Assembly: GCA_035253505.1 (NCBI GenBank)
Contig: DATFCC010000331.1
Span: 1-23,483, forward strand
DNA from: AWTP1-13 sp035253505
GTDB lineage: Bacteria > Pseudomonadota > Alphaproteobacteria > Rhizobiales > Hyphomicrobiaceae
Direction of reading: 5' to 3'
Length of the DNA stretch: 23,483 nucleotides
Shown in pieces: positions 1 to 7,145 of this stretch. Position 1 is the stretch's first letter, and each line of letters begins with the position of its first letter. A program made the translations under genes and the position numbers. Below the pieces are notes generated by a model. That model saw only the letters and a list, made by a program, of their open reading frames with translations. It was not told the origin of the DNA and made no database searches.

Positions 1-287
1 TCCGCGTGGCCAAGCCGCATCGCCTGCTCGATCCCACCGCCGGGCCGCTGATCGCGGTGCGACTGTCGATCCTCACCCGCAAAACCCTCGGCGGCCTCGC
101 GACCGATTTCGACGCACGTGTGCTGAAGGGGGATGGCGCCCCGCTCGGCAACGTGTTCGCAGCCGGCGAGGCTTCGGGATTCGGCGGCGGCGGCATGCAC
201 GGCTATCGGGCCCTCGAGGGCACCTTCCTCGGCGGCTGCATCTTCTCCGGCCGCACCGCCGGCCGCTCCGCGGCGCGGCTGTCGTGA
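1..287 (+). CDS. FAD-binding dehydrogenase, KstD/fumarate-reductase-like flavoprotein (3' end only)
   Basis: Only about the last 94 codons are present; the gene enters from the left edge and stops with TGA at 285-287. The visible part has the C-terminal FAD-contacting signature of the FAD_binding_2 family: a GNVFAAGEASGFGGGG stretch, then MHGYRALEGTFLGG and a SGRTAGR tail. This arrangement is typical of uncharacterised FAD-binding dehydrogenases (COG3573) and of 3-ketosteroid delta-1-dehydrogenases, which oxidise a ring CH-CH bond using FAD. The substrate cannot be read from this fragment. It converges on the hydrolase at 372-1010 across an 84-bp gap in which I see no strong terminator. The family call is firm; the steroid link is only a possibility. 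Confidence 0.8.
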   Translation, partial: RVAKPHRLLDPTAGPLIAVRLSILTRKTLGGLATDFDARVLKGDGAPLGNVFAAGEASGFGGGGMHGYRALEGTFLGGCIFSGRTAGRSAARLS

Positions 288-371
288 CGACCGCACTCCA
301 ACCAAGTCCTGAGGGTTTCCAAGTACGGACGCGCACACCACCCTACGTCGATCGCAAGGGCGAGAGTCGGA

Positions 372-1010
372 TCAGGCGAGGAAAGGGTTGGTCTGGCGTT
401 CCTCGCCGATCGTGCTCATGGGCCCGTGACCGCAGATGAAAACCAGATCGTCGCCGAGCGGCAGCAGCTTGGTCTTGATGGCATCGATCAGGGCGGCATG
501 GTCGCCGTAGGGAAAATCGGTGCGGCCGATCGAGCCGCGGAACAGCACATCGCCGACGAGCGCAAAACGCTGCGCCGCGTTCACCAGCACCACCGAGCCC
601 GGCGAATGGCCCGGGCAATGCAGCACGGCGAAGGTCGCCCCGGCCGCCGTCACCTTGTCGCCCTCGACCAGCCAGCGATCGGGCGTGACGTTGCGGGCGC
701 CCAACATTCCCATGGCCATGCCCTGCGCGGTGAGGCCGTCGAGCAGAAACTTGTCCGCCTGGTGCGGGCCCTCGATGGGCACGCCGCCCAGCTTCGTTTT
801 GAGCTCGGCGGCACCGGCGGCGTGATCGACGTGGCCGTGCGTGAGCAGGATCTTCTCGGGCGTCATGCCCGTCTGCTTGATGGCGGCCTCGATGCGATCG
901 AGGTCACCGCCGGGATCGACCACCACGCCCTGCTTGCCCGTCTCGTCCCACAGCAGCGTGCAGTTCTGCTGAAACGGCGTCACGGGAACGATGGCGGCCT
1001 TGAGCGGCAT
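372..1010 (-). CDS. MBL-fold metallo-hydrolase, glyoxalase II-like (YcbL type)
   Basis: This is a 212-residue single-domain metallo-beta-lactamase-fold protein. The metal-binding motif THGHVDH gives H58, H60, D62 and H63; further ligands are H135 in CPGHSPGS, D154 in VGDVLF and H195 in CGHGP. The GSIGRTDFP segment after D154 and the C-terminal GPMSTIGEERQTNP are hallmarks of the short glyoxalase-II-like group, which hydrolyses thioesters such as S-lactoylglutathione. The ATG at 1010 is chosen because homologues begin with this MPLKAAIVPV-type N-terminus; the longer open frame upstream reads as low-complexity sequence. It lies 109 bp downstream of the second P450 on the same strand and may be the last gene of that unit, although a palindrome lies in the gap. 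The exact substrate is unknown. Confidence 0.9.
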   Translation of the reverse strand: MPLKAAIVPVTPFQQNCTLLWDETGKQGVVVDPGGDLDRIEAAIKQTGMTPEKILLTHGHVDHAAGAAELKTKLGGVPIEGPHQADKFLLDGLTAQGMAMGMLGARNVTPDRWLVEGDKVTAAGATFAVLHCPGHSPGSVVLVNAAQRFALVGDVLFRGSIGRTDFPYGDHAALIDAIKTKLLPLGDDLVFICGHGPMSTIGEERQTNPFLA

Positions 1011-1091
1011 GAGAGAGGGTCCGGGCTGTTGGCAAAGGAGGTCGGCGCCCTCGCGTGCGACGGTGGCTTGTTTCGCACGACGCCGGAGGCG

Positions 1092-1106
1092 AGGGGTCTG
1101 ACCCCT
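1092..1106. repeat. Short palindrome AGGGGTC-T-GACCCCT between P450 and MBL genes
   Basis: Two perfect 7-bp arms flank one base. Transcribed on the minus strand, it sits just after the P450 stop codon and could fold into a small hairpin with a 5-bp stem and 5-nt loop. No T-run follows, so it is a poor intrinsic terminator. GGGGTCAGACCCC-type palindromes often occur as dispersed repeats in proteobacterial genomes (recollection, not tested here). A related CTGACCCC core occurs again at 18729-18736. Confidence 0.45.
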
Positions 1107-1119
1107 TTCGGACCGGTCG

Positions 1120-2310
1120 TCAAGCCGGCCCGAAACGCAGTGGCAGCTTGCGCGGGCCACGCACCGAGCCTTCGGACCAGGTCACCTCGCCCGCAAGGTG
1201 GAACTCGGGAATGCGCTTGAGGAACTCTTCGACCGCAACCGTCATCTCCATGCGCGCCAGGTTCGAGCCGACGCAGCGGTGGATGCCGAGGCCGAACGCC
1301 GCGTGCCGGTTCTCCTTGCGGTCGATGAGCACCTTGTCGGCATCGGCGAACATCTTGGGGTCGCGATTGGCCGCCGGGAAGGACAGGAGCACCATCTCCC
1401 CGGGTTTGAAGGTGCAGCCGCCGACCTCCGTCTCCTTGGCCACCTCGCGCGCCATCGTCACCGGCGAATAGGCACGCAGGAATTCCTCGATGGCCAGCGG
1501 CATGAGGCTCGGTTCATGCACGAGGCGCTCGCGATCCGCGGGCGTCTTGGCGAGGTGCCACAGGCAGGAGCCGATCCCGCTCCACGTGGTGTCGATGCCC
1601 GCGACCAGCAGGAGCTGCACCGACCCGTGCACGTGATTGTCGGTGAACTGCCGCCCGTCGGGATAAGTCTGCTGCGTGAGGTAGCTGACGAGATCATCAC
1701 CGGGGTCGGCACGCCGCTGCCGGATGAGCGGCTCGAAATACTCGCGGATTTCAGTGAAACCGCGCACGGTTGCGGCGTCGTCGGTGATGCCGTCCTGCAA
1801 GACGAGCTTGACCCAGCCGCGGAAGCGGTCGCCGTCGCTCTGCGGAATGCCCAGCATATGCGCGATCACCTTGACCGGCAGGTGCTGGGAGTACTCGACC
1901 GCCGCATCGCAGCCGCCCTTGCCGGCGAAGGCATCGATGAGCTCGTTGCAGAGTGCGCGCGTGAGCGGGGTAAGCTTCTCGATCGCCTGGGGCGTGAACG
2001 GCGGCAACAAGGCCATGCGCGCCAGACGGTGGCGCGGCGGGTCTGAGGTAATCGGCGGCGCGCCGTTGTTCTGCGGCGGCGGGCTCTCGCGCACGATCAC
2101 CTTGCGCGAGGAAAAATGCTCGGGGTCGTAGGCGATGGCGCGCACGTCCTCATAGCGGGTCGGCAGGTAGACACCGTTGAAGCGCTCGGTATGGGCGATG
2201 GGGCACTTCTGACGCAGCTCGTCCCAGATCGGAAACGGGTCGTTGACCCAGGCGGGATCCAGGTGGTCGAAATCCGTGGCCCAATCCTTGACCGGCGGAC
2301 GCTGGCTCAT
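1120..2310 (-). CDS. Cytochrome P450 (second of two tandem paralogues)
   Basis: This is a 396-residue soluble bacterial class I P450, a haem-thiolate monooxygenase that takes electrons from a ferredoxin. The I-helix oxygen-activation motif AGIDTT is at 237-242, the K-helix ExxR is E276-R279, and the haem loop FGLGIHRCVG carries the axial ligand C346. There is no membrane anchor. The ATG at 2310 has a good AGGAG ribosome site seven bases upstream, and MSQRPPVKDW matches the start of the neighbouring paralogue. It begins 22 bp after that paralogue ends and is cotranscribed with it and the ferredoxin. N-terminal, I-helix and haem regions are nearly the same in both copies, while the F-G region (about 160-230), which usually shapes substrate choice, has diverged. 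The substrate is not known. Confidence 0.95.
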   Translation of the reverse strand: MSQRPPVKDWATDFDHLDPAWVNDPFPIWDELRQKCPIAHTERFNGVYLPTRYEDVRAIAYDPEHFSSRKVIVRESPPPQNNGAPPITSDPPRHRLARMALLPPFTPQAIEKLTPLTRALCNELIDAFAGKGGCDAAVEYSQHLPVKVIAHMLGIPQSDGDRFRGWVKLVLQDGITDDAATVRGFTEIREYFEPLIRQRRADPGDDLVSYLTQQTYPDGRQFTDNHVHGSVQLLLVAGIDTTWSGIGSCLWHLAKTPADRERLVHEPSLMPLAIEEFLRAYSPVTMAREVAKETEVGGCTFKPGEMVLLSFPAANRDPKMFADADKVLIDRKENRHAAFGLGIHRCVGSNLARMEMTVAVEEFLKRIPEFHLAGEVTWSEGSVRGPRKLPLRFGPA

Positions 2311-2332
2311 GCGACGGCTCCTGTTCGCGAGG

Positions 2333-3505
2333 TCAGAACTTGATCGGAAGCTGGCGCGGGCCGCGCACGGTGCCTTCCGACCATGTGACGGGTCCATTCA
2401 GCTCGAACTCGGGAATCCGCTTCAGGAGCTCCTCGACGGCGATGGTCATCTCCATGCGGGCCAGATTCGATCCCACGCAGCGGTGGATGCCGAGCCCGAA
2501 GGCCGCATGCCGGTTTTCCTTGCGGTCAATGAGCACCTTGTCGGCATCGGGGAACATCGCGGGATCGCGGTTTGCCGCAGGGAACGACAGGAGCACCATC
2601 TCGCCGGGCTTGAACGTGCACCCGTCGATGGTCGTCTCCTTCACCACCTCGCGCGCCATGGTCACCGGCGCATAGGCACGCAGGAACTCCTCGATGGCCG
2701 TCGGCATCAATTGCGGCTCTTTCACGAGGCGGCGCCGGTCCTCGGCGTGGGTCGCAAGGTGCCAGATGCACGAGCCGATCCCGCTCCAGGTGGTGTCGAT
2801 GCCCGCAATCAACAGCAGGCGCAGCGAGCCGATCACGTTCTCCGGCGCCAGCGGCTGTCCATTGTGCCGCGCCTTGATCAGGTAGGAGATGAGGTCGTCG
2901 CCCGGCTTCTGCGTGCGCTGCTGCACGTAACCCATGAAGTAATGGGTCATCTCCTCGGCCGCCTTGACGGCGATGGGAACGTTGGTGATGCCCTCCTCGA
3001 GGATCATCTTGATCCATCTGCGATAGAGATCGCCGTCGGATTCCGGCAGGCCCAGCATATGGGCGATGAGACGCACCGGGATTTCCTGGGCATACTCGAC
3101 TGCCGCGTCGGCCTTGCCACGCTTGGCGAACCTGTCGATGAGCTCGTTGGCCAGCGCCCGTGCGCGCGGCTCGAGCTTCTTCATGGCGTCGGGGGTGAAC
3201 GGCGGCAGCAGCACCATCCGCGCGGGACGGTGCTCGGGGGGATCGGAGGTGATCGGCGGCGCGGGAATGCGCGGCGGGGGCGTCTCGCGCACGATGATCC
3301 GGCGCGAGGAGAAATGCTCCGTGTCGTAGGCTACCGCGCGCACGTCGGCGTAGCGCGAGGGAAAGTATACGCCCATGAAGCGCTCGGTATGGGCGATCGG
3401 ACACGTCTTGCGCATCTCGTCCCAGATGGGGAACGGATCGTTGACCCAGGCCGCGTCGAGATGATCGAAATCAGTGGCCCAGTCCTTGACCGGCGGACGG
3501 CTCAT
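2333..3505 (-). CDS. Cytochrome P450 (first of two tandem paralogues)
   Basis: This 390-residue soluble P450 is preceded by its ferredoxin with only three bases between the genes. Motifs are AGIDTT at 234-239 in the I helix, ExxR at E273-R276, and FGLGIHRCVG with haem ligand C343. The N-terminus PPVKDWATDFDHLD and the C-terminal third are almost shared with the downstream P450, showing a tandem duplication; the middle (about 160-225) differs most. The start at 3505 is supported by the homologous N-terminus and by coupling to the ferredoxin stop. As a class I enzyme it needs the ferredoxin plus an NAD(P)H-ferredoxin reductase, which is not encoded in this window. Hydroxylation of a hydrophobic carboxylate, terpenoid or sterol is plausible, but nothing in the sequence fixes the substrate. 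Confidence 0.95.
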   Translation of the reverse strand: MSRPPVKDWATDFDHLDAAWVNDPFPIWDEMRKTCPIAHTERFMGVYFPSRYADVRAVAYDTEHFSSRRIIVRETPPPRIPAPPITSDPPEHRPARMVLLPPFTPDAMKKLEPRARALANELIDRFAKRGKADAAVEYAQEIPVRLIAHMLGLPESDGDLYRRWIKMILEEGITNVPIAVKAAEEMTHYFMGYVQQRTQKPGDDLISYLIKARHNGQPLAPENVIGSLRLLLIAGIDTTWSGIGSCIWHLATHAEDRRRLVKEPQLMPTAIEEFLRAYAPVTMAREVVKETTIDGCTFKPGEMVLLSFPAANRDPAMFPDADKVLIDRKENRHAAFGLGIHRCVGSNLARMEMTIAVEELLKRIPEFELNGPVTWSEGTVRGPRQLPIKF

Positions 3506-3508
3506 GCC

Positions 3509-3730
3509 TCAGCCCTCCGTCTCGATGACTTCGACGGCAAACTCCGGGCAGTTGGACTTGGCGAGGTAGGCCTTGTCCTCGAGGCCGGCGGGCACCGTCC
3601 CGTCGCCCTTCTCGCGGGCGTTGCCGTACTCATCCAGCTCGAAAAGCTCGGGCGCCAGCGCCTTGCAGCGGTTGTGACCCTGGCACTTTTCGCGATCGAC
3701 GCGGACTTTGAGCGTGCTGGAATTGGCCAC
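3509..3730 (-). CDS. [3Fe-4S]-type ferredoxin, P450 redox partner
   Basis: This 73-residue ferredoxin carries the pattern C16-x2-H19-x2-C22 and a distant C61-Pro. The usual second cysteine of a [4Fe-4S] site is replaced by histidine, the pattern of the single-cluster [3Fe-4S] ferredoxins that serve bacterial P450s. The frame is open upstream to 3817, but the GTG at 3728-3730 is chosen because an excellent ribosome site lies four bases before it and because family members start just before the KVRVDREKC strand. The upstream extension would also run across the operator-like palindrome. It is the first gene of the ferredoxin-P450-P450 operon and presumably delivers electrons to both P450s in the cytoplasm. 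Confidence 0.93.
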   Translation of the reverse strand: MANSSTLKVRVDREKCQGHNRCKALAPELFELDEYGNAREKGDGTVPAGLEDKAYLAKSNCPEFAVEVIETEG

Positions 3731-3734
3731 GCAG

Positions 3735-3743
3735 CTCCTCCTT
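3735..3743 (-). promoter_or_regulatory. Strong Shine-Dalgarno site deciding the ferredoxin start
   Basis: Read on the minus strand this is AAGGAGGAG, followed by four bases and the GTG at 3730. It is the strongest ribosome-binding match in the window and fixes the ferredoxin start at 3730 rather than upstream. Confidence 0.8.
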
Positions 3744-3774
3744 GTTCCCTGATTGTTTTTGCTCTTCCGGAACC

Positions 3775-3790
3775 CTGACGTTAACGTCAG
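3775..3790. promoter_or_regulatory. Perfect 16-bp palindrome, candidate TetR-type operator
   Basis: CTGACGTTAACGTCAG is fully self-complementary. It lies in the 135-bp gap between the divergent ferredoxin (start 3730) and GST (start 3866), about 45 and 75 bases from the two starts. Uninterrupted palindromes of this size and base pattern are typical binding sites of TetR/AcrR repressors. A weak minus-strand promoter, TTGCAG then 17 bp then CAAACT, would end at the palindrome edge, so a bound protein could block it. No regulator gene is present in the window. The symmetry is seen directly; the role is inferred. Confidence 0.6.
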
Positions 3791-3865
3791 TTTGGCGTAC
3801 GCCGCGTCTGTCTGCAAGAGTGCCGAGCCGCTGCGGCTGGAAGGCGCGAAGGGGTCGAATCTTCC

Positions 3866-4513
3866 ATGAACTATCGGCTGGTTATCGGCGACAAGAACCT
3901 ATCGAGCTGGAGCTTGCGGCCATGGCTCGCCATGCGCCAGGCGGCGATTCCCTTTGAGGAGATCAACATCAGGTTGCGCCAGCCGGAATCGAAGGCGGAC
4001 ATCCTGCGCTACTCGCCGTCGGGCAAGGTGCCTCTGCTGCTCGCCGGTGCCGAGCCCGTCTGGGACAGCCTGGCGATCGTGGAATACCTGGCCGAGGCAC
4101 ATCCGGAAGCACATCTGTGGCCTGCCGCCCGCGAGGCCCGCATGCTCGCGCGGTCGAGCGCAGCGGAGATGCATTCGGGCTTTGCGCCCCTGCGCGACCA
4201 CTGCCCCATGGAGCTGCTCGCCCGCCGGCCCATGGCGAGCCTGCCCGACCCGGTGGCCGCGGACGTGCGCCGCATCATTGCCCTGTGGCGCGAATGCCGC
4301 CTCCGCCACGGCCGGCAAGGACCGTTCCTGTTCGGCGCGTTCTCCGCCGCCGATGCGATGTATGCGCCGGTGGCCTCCCGTTTTCGCACCTACCTCCCCG
4401 ACCTTGCCCCCTACGGCGATGACGGCATGGCGCAAGCCTATGTCGATGCCATTTTCGCCCTGCCGGCGATGGCCGCCTGGGCAGAAGGCGCGCGCCGCGA
4501 GACCGGCGGATAG
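3866..4513 (+). CDS. Glutathione S-transferase family protein
   Basis: This 215-residue protein has the two-domain GST layout. The N-terminal thioredoxin-like domain (about 1-80) contains the NLSSWSLRPW segment where the catalytic Ser or Tyr usually sits, the cis-proline motif SGKVPLL, and the glutathione-binding WDSLAIVEYL helix. A helical C-terminal domain follows (about 90-210). Such proteins conjugate or isomerise electrophilic compounds with glutathione in the cytosol. The start at 3866 has only a distant AAGGGG upstream. It diverges from the ferredoxin-P450 operon and shares the palindrome-bearing control region, so it may process products of the oxygenases. That link is inferred. Confidence 0.9.
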   Translation: MNYRLVIGDKNLSSWSLRPWLAMRQAAIPFEEINIRLRQPESKADILRYSPSGKVPLLLAGAEPVWDSLAIVEYLAEAHPEAHLWPAAREARMLARSSAAEMHSGFAPLRDHCPMELLARRPMASLPDPVAADVRRIIALWRECRLRHGRQGPFLFGAFSAADAMYAPVASRFRTYLPDLAPYGDDGMAQAYVDAIFALPAMAAWAEGARRETGG

Positions 4514-4634
4514 GCGCGGCGTCAGCCCCGCGCAAGCCGCCGCGCTCAGGTTAAGACTTCGTTGACGGCAGCTCTGGAGACTGAGGCTGCGACCGGCGAA
4601 TCATGCGGGCGCGTCCCAGGGCGAAGGGTCGAAC

Positions 4635-5546
4635 ATGTCTGGTGCAGGAACCGCCGGCGCGGCGCACGCGCCCATCCGTGTCCGCGGACTGCTCGCCGCG
4701 GCGGCCTGCAGCCTGCTCGCCGCCGGGTGCTCCTCTTCCGAGACGGCACAATCCCTGCTGGCGATGGCGCAGGCACCGAGCCTCACGGAGGCCGCCAATC
4801 CTCCCTCGCCCGATGGCCGCACCGAGTTGCAGAAGGCCACCGAATACTGGGGCAAGGCCTATGCGAAGAACCCCAAGGACGCCCAGGCGGCCATAAATTT
4901 TGCCAAGAATCTCAAGGCCCTGGGTGAGAAGCAGCAGGCATTGGCGGTCCTGCAGCAGGCATCCGTGTTCCATGGCACCAACCGCGCCCTCAACGCGGAG
5001 TACGGCCGCCTGGCCCTCGAGTTCGACCAGATCAGCGTCGCCCAGAAACTGCTCCAGCAGGCGGACGACCCTGCCAGGCCCGACTGGCGCGTCATCTCGG
5101 CCCGCGGCACGGTGCTCGCCAAGCAGGGCATCTATCGCGACGCGATCGCTTTCTACGAGCGCGCACGCGCGGTGGCGCCGAACGAGCCCTCCATCCTGAA
5201 CAACCTGGCGCTGGCCCATGCCATGCTCGGCGAGCCGGAGAAGGCCGAGCCGTTGCTCAAGCAGGCCGCGGCGCTGGGCGACCACAATCAGCGCGTGAGC
5301 CAGAACCTCGCCCTCGTCCTGGGCCTGCAGGGGAAGTACGACGAGGCCAAGCTGGCTGCGGCGCGCGATCTCCCCGCCGAGAACGCCGCCGCCAATGTCG
5401 ACTACGTGCGCAGCCTCGTGAAGCTCGAGCCGAAGCCGCTCATGACGGCTGCCACCGAGAAGGCGACCGCCGCTGCCAAGTTCGAGGCTCCTCCCGACGA
5501 GACGGGATGGACGACCAAGGTGGCCGTGACCAAGCCCGGTCGCTAG
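4635..5546 (+). CDS. TPR-repeat lipoprotein, TadD-like
   Basis: This 303-residue exported protein has a positively charged start, a hydrophobic stretch, and a lipobox-like LLAAGC with C32 as the likely lipid-modified cysteine. Residues about 65-250 form tetratricopeptide repeats, for example the helix pairs around AIAFYERARAVAPNEPS and EPEKAEPLLKQAAALG, so it is probably a protein-protein scaffold at the membrane. The repeat pattern resembles TadD of Flp-pilus (tad) systems, but no other tad gene lies nearby, so a pilus role is not claimed. A GAAGGG ribosome site six bases before the ATG supports the start. The C-terminal 40 residues are low-complexity Ala/Lys/Glu. Confidence 0.85.
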   Translation: MSGAGTAGAAHAPIRVRGLLAAAACSLLAAGCSSSETAQSLLAMAQAPSLTEAANPPSPDGRTELQKATEYWGKAYAKNPKDAQAAINFAKNLKALGEKQQALAVLQQASVFHGTNRALNAEYGRLALEFDQISVAQKLLQQADDPARPDWRVISARGTVLAKQGIYRDAIAFYERARAVAPNEPSILNNLALAHAMLGEPEKAEPLLKQAAALGDHNQRVSQNLALVLGLQGKYDEAKLAAARDLPAENAAANVDYVRSLVKLEPKPLMTAATEKATAAAKFEAPPDETGWTTKVAVTKPGR

Positions 5547-5552
5547 CGGCCC

Positions 5553-5912
5553 TCATTCCTCTCCGAGTGTCACCAGCCGCAACAGGGTCGGCCACGTCAG
5601 CAGCAGGGTGGCCGCGAGCCAGACTATGAGCGACCCCGGCGAGCTTTGCTGCAGGCCGCGCACGCGCTCGTAGATGGCGGCAGGGACGCCGCCGATCAGC
5701 AAGGTCATGACCGTGATCGCGGCGGACGTGAGATAGTAGAACACCTCGCCATGATAGAGGCGCGACCCACGGGCGAAGCTGTAGAGCCAGAAAGAGACCG
5801 TGTCGAAGAAGGGTGAGAAGTCGAGACCGTTGATCACAGCCAGGCCGGCCGTGAGCGCCAGCGGCACATCCCGGCGCAGCAGCCTTTGTCCGTAGCCTGC
5901 CGATGCCTGCAT
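5553..5912 (-). CDS. Small integral membrane protein of unknown function
   Basis: This 120-codon frame encodes a hydrophobic protein with about three membrane segments, near 14-32, 52-78 and 90-112, the last two clear. No family is recognised with confidence. It starts five bases after the stop of the YggT gene and ends seven bases from the convergent TPR gene, so it is probably cotranscribed with YggT. The frame stays open far upstream, but that part overlaps YggT and reads as arginine-rich shadow sequence; the ATG at 5912 is therefore chosen, although its ribosome site is weak. Confidence 0.65.
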   Translation of the reverse strand: MQASAGYGQRLLRRDVPLALTAGLAVINGLDFSPFFDTVSFWLYSFARGSRLYHGEVFYYLTSAAITVMTLLIGGVPAAIYERVRGLQQSSPGSLIVWLAATLLLTWPTLLRLVTLGEE

Positions 5913-5917
5913 GTGCG

Positions 5918-6220
5918 TCAACCCAGGGTACGGCGCATCGCCATCGCCGCCGCGACCTGGACGAGCACGAGGCGCGCGGTCAGGATCCAAGCCAGCGCAC
6001 AGGTGCTTACGAGGATGCCAGGAACGATCCTCGGCGTTACGGCACCGACGGGTCGCACGATGAGATCGCTCACCCAGCGCAGCGCGCGGAAGAGCACGTT
6101 GTCGCCGCGTGAGCCGAAGGCCAAATCCACCAGCACGCGCGCGATCAGGACGTAGCTGATCGCTGCCAGAGCCAGCCCGGCGCCGTGCACGTACCAATTG
6201 ACAGGAGCGCCCGGGTTCAT
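5918..6220 (-). CDS. YggT-family membrane protein
   Basis: This 100-residue protein has two hydrophobic segments (about 12-34 and 66-92) separated by the pattern FRALRWVSDLIVRPVGAVTP. That corresponds to the conserved dP..rPvr..iPp core of YggT proteins. These small inner-membrane proteins are widespread, have been linked to osmotic tolerance and to cell division or envelope functions, and have no known biochemical activity. The ATG at 6220 is preceded by GAGG seven bases upstream; the long open extension upstream reads as shadow sequence. It is the first gene of a two-gene unit with the small membrane protein that follows. Confidence 0.65.
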   Translation of the reverse strand: MNPGAPVNWYVHGAGLALAAISYVLIARVLVDLAFGSRGDNVLFRALRWVSDLIVRPVGAVTPRIVPGILVSTCALAWILTARLVLVQVAAAMAMRRTLG

Positions 6221-6314
6221 CGGCACGACCTCAATAGGTGCTGGTTGTCGCCGCTCGTGACGCGCATGGCCCATTTCGTCGCATATGACGAGAGCTCCGC
6301 AAGCGGCATTTTTC

Positions 6315-6363
6315 TTGGCTTCCCGTGCGGCATTCGTATGCTCACGAGCTGACGGGAAGCCAA
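6315..6363. repeat. Perfect 12-bp inverted repeat upstream of the exported-protein gene
   Basis: TTGGCTTCCCGT (6315-6326) is exactly repeated in reverse complement as ACGGGAAGCCAA (6352-6363) with 25 bases between. The loop contains a smaller GCAT-TCGT-ATGC hairpin (6330-6341). The right arm runs into an in-frame ATG at 6363, which the stem would partly hide. No T-run follows on either strand, so it does not look like an intrinsic terminator. It may be a leader stem-loop or a binding site for a dimeric regulator. Confidence 0.6.
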
Positions 6364-6386
6364 TGGCAAGCGAATGGGACACGACG

Positions 6387-7031
6387 ATGACCCTGCACCG
6401 GTTGCGTGTGCTGGCCCTCATGCTCGCGGCGATTGCGTGGGCCGCTTGCACGGCACCCGCGCAAGCGGCCCCTCCTTCCGACACACCACCCGCCGATGGC
6501 GAGACGAGCGCCAAGTCGCCCGCCGGCGCGCCTCAAGCGCCGGCCGCGGCCCCCGCCGCGGCTTCCGTGCCCGCGGCGCCAAGCTGGCACACCGTCACCG
6601 GGCCTGCCGGATCTTTCACCGCGGCCCTTCCGGCAGAGCCCAAATACACGACGGCGGAGATGAAAACCGCCACCGGCTCCTCCTACACGCTGCACCAGTA
6701 TCTGCTCGAGCACGGCGCGGATGCCTATATCGTCCAATCCGCCGTCTACCCCGACGACATCAATGTCGCCAATCCGCGGGCCAACCTGCAGGGAGGGCTG
6801 GACAACCTGGCCAAGGGTATGGAAGGCGCCAAGTGGGCGAGCGTGGACTGGGTCACGGTGCAAGGACTGACCGCGGTTGATGCCATCGGCACGCGCAGCG
6901 GGCACGCCATCCGGTCGTTCTCGGCGATGAAGGGCTCGCAGGTGTTCACGCTGATCTACGCCGGCACCCCCGGCAGTGCCCGCTCCGACGACGTCAATCG
7001 CTTCGTCGCCTCGCTGCGGATCGGCCAGTAG
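6387..7031 (+). CDS. Exported protein with Ala/Pro linker and PsbP-like C-terminal domain, unknown function
   Basis: From the ATG at 6387 the product has 214 residues. A signal peptide with a hydrophobic LALMLAAIAWAA core is probably cut after AQA near residue 27. Residues about 28-66 form an Ala/Pro-rich linker, and a globular domain (67-214) starts with WHTVTGPAGSFTAALPAEP. The pattern of aromatic, small residues and F-x-A-x-L-P recalls small PsbP/Mog1-like secreted domains, which is a weak analogy only. The alternative ATG at 6363 overlaps the inverted repeat and would lengthen the signal n-region; the inner start has GGGA eight bases upstream and a cleaner signal peptide. It diverges from YggT. 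Confidence 0.7.
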   Translation: MTLHRLRVLALMLAAIAWAACTAPAQAAPPSDTPPADGETSAKSPAGAPQAPAAAPAAASVPAAPSWHTVTGPAGSFTAALPAEPKYTTAEMKTATGSSYTLHQYLLEHGADAYIVQSAVYPDDINVANPRANLQGGLDNLAKGMEGAKWASVDWVTVQGLTAVDAIGTRSGHAIRSFSAMKGSQVFTLIYAGTPGSARSDDVNRFVASLRIGQ

Positions 7032-7145
7032 ACCAGATCTGCGGTCCGCGGAGTCGACGGGACGGATGCGGCGTGCAAACGTCGCCCCAGGCCGCGGCAG
7101 GGGAGGTGGACAATCTCCGATCGGGCCGGCACCCGGGAGGCGCCC

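Noticed and set aside
2243..3778. A 511-codon plus-strand open frame opposite the first P450
   Set aside because: It is antisense to the P450 and ferredoxin genes, whose motifs are complete; no domain is visible.
6363..6386. ATG at 6363 as the start of the exported protein
   Set aside because: It lies at the edge of the inverted repeat, gives a longer acidic n-region, and the ATG at 6387 yields a better signal peptide. It cannot be fully excluded.
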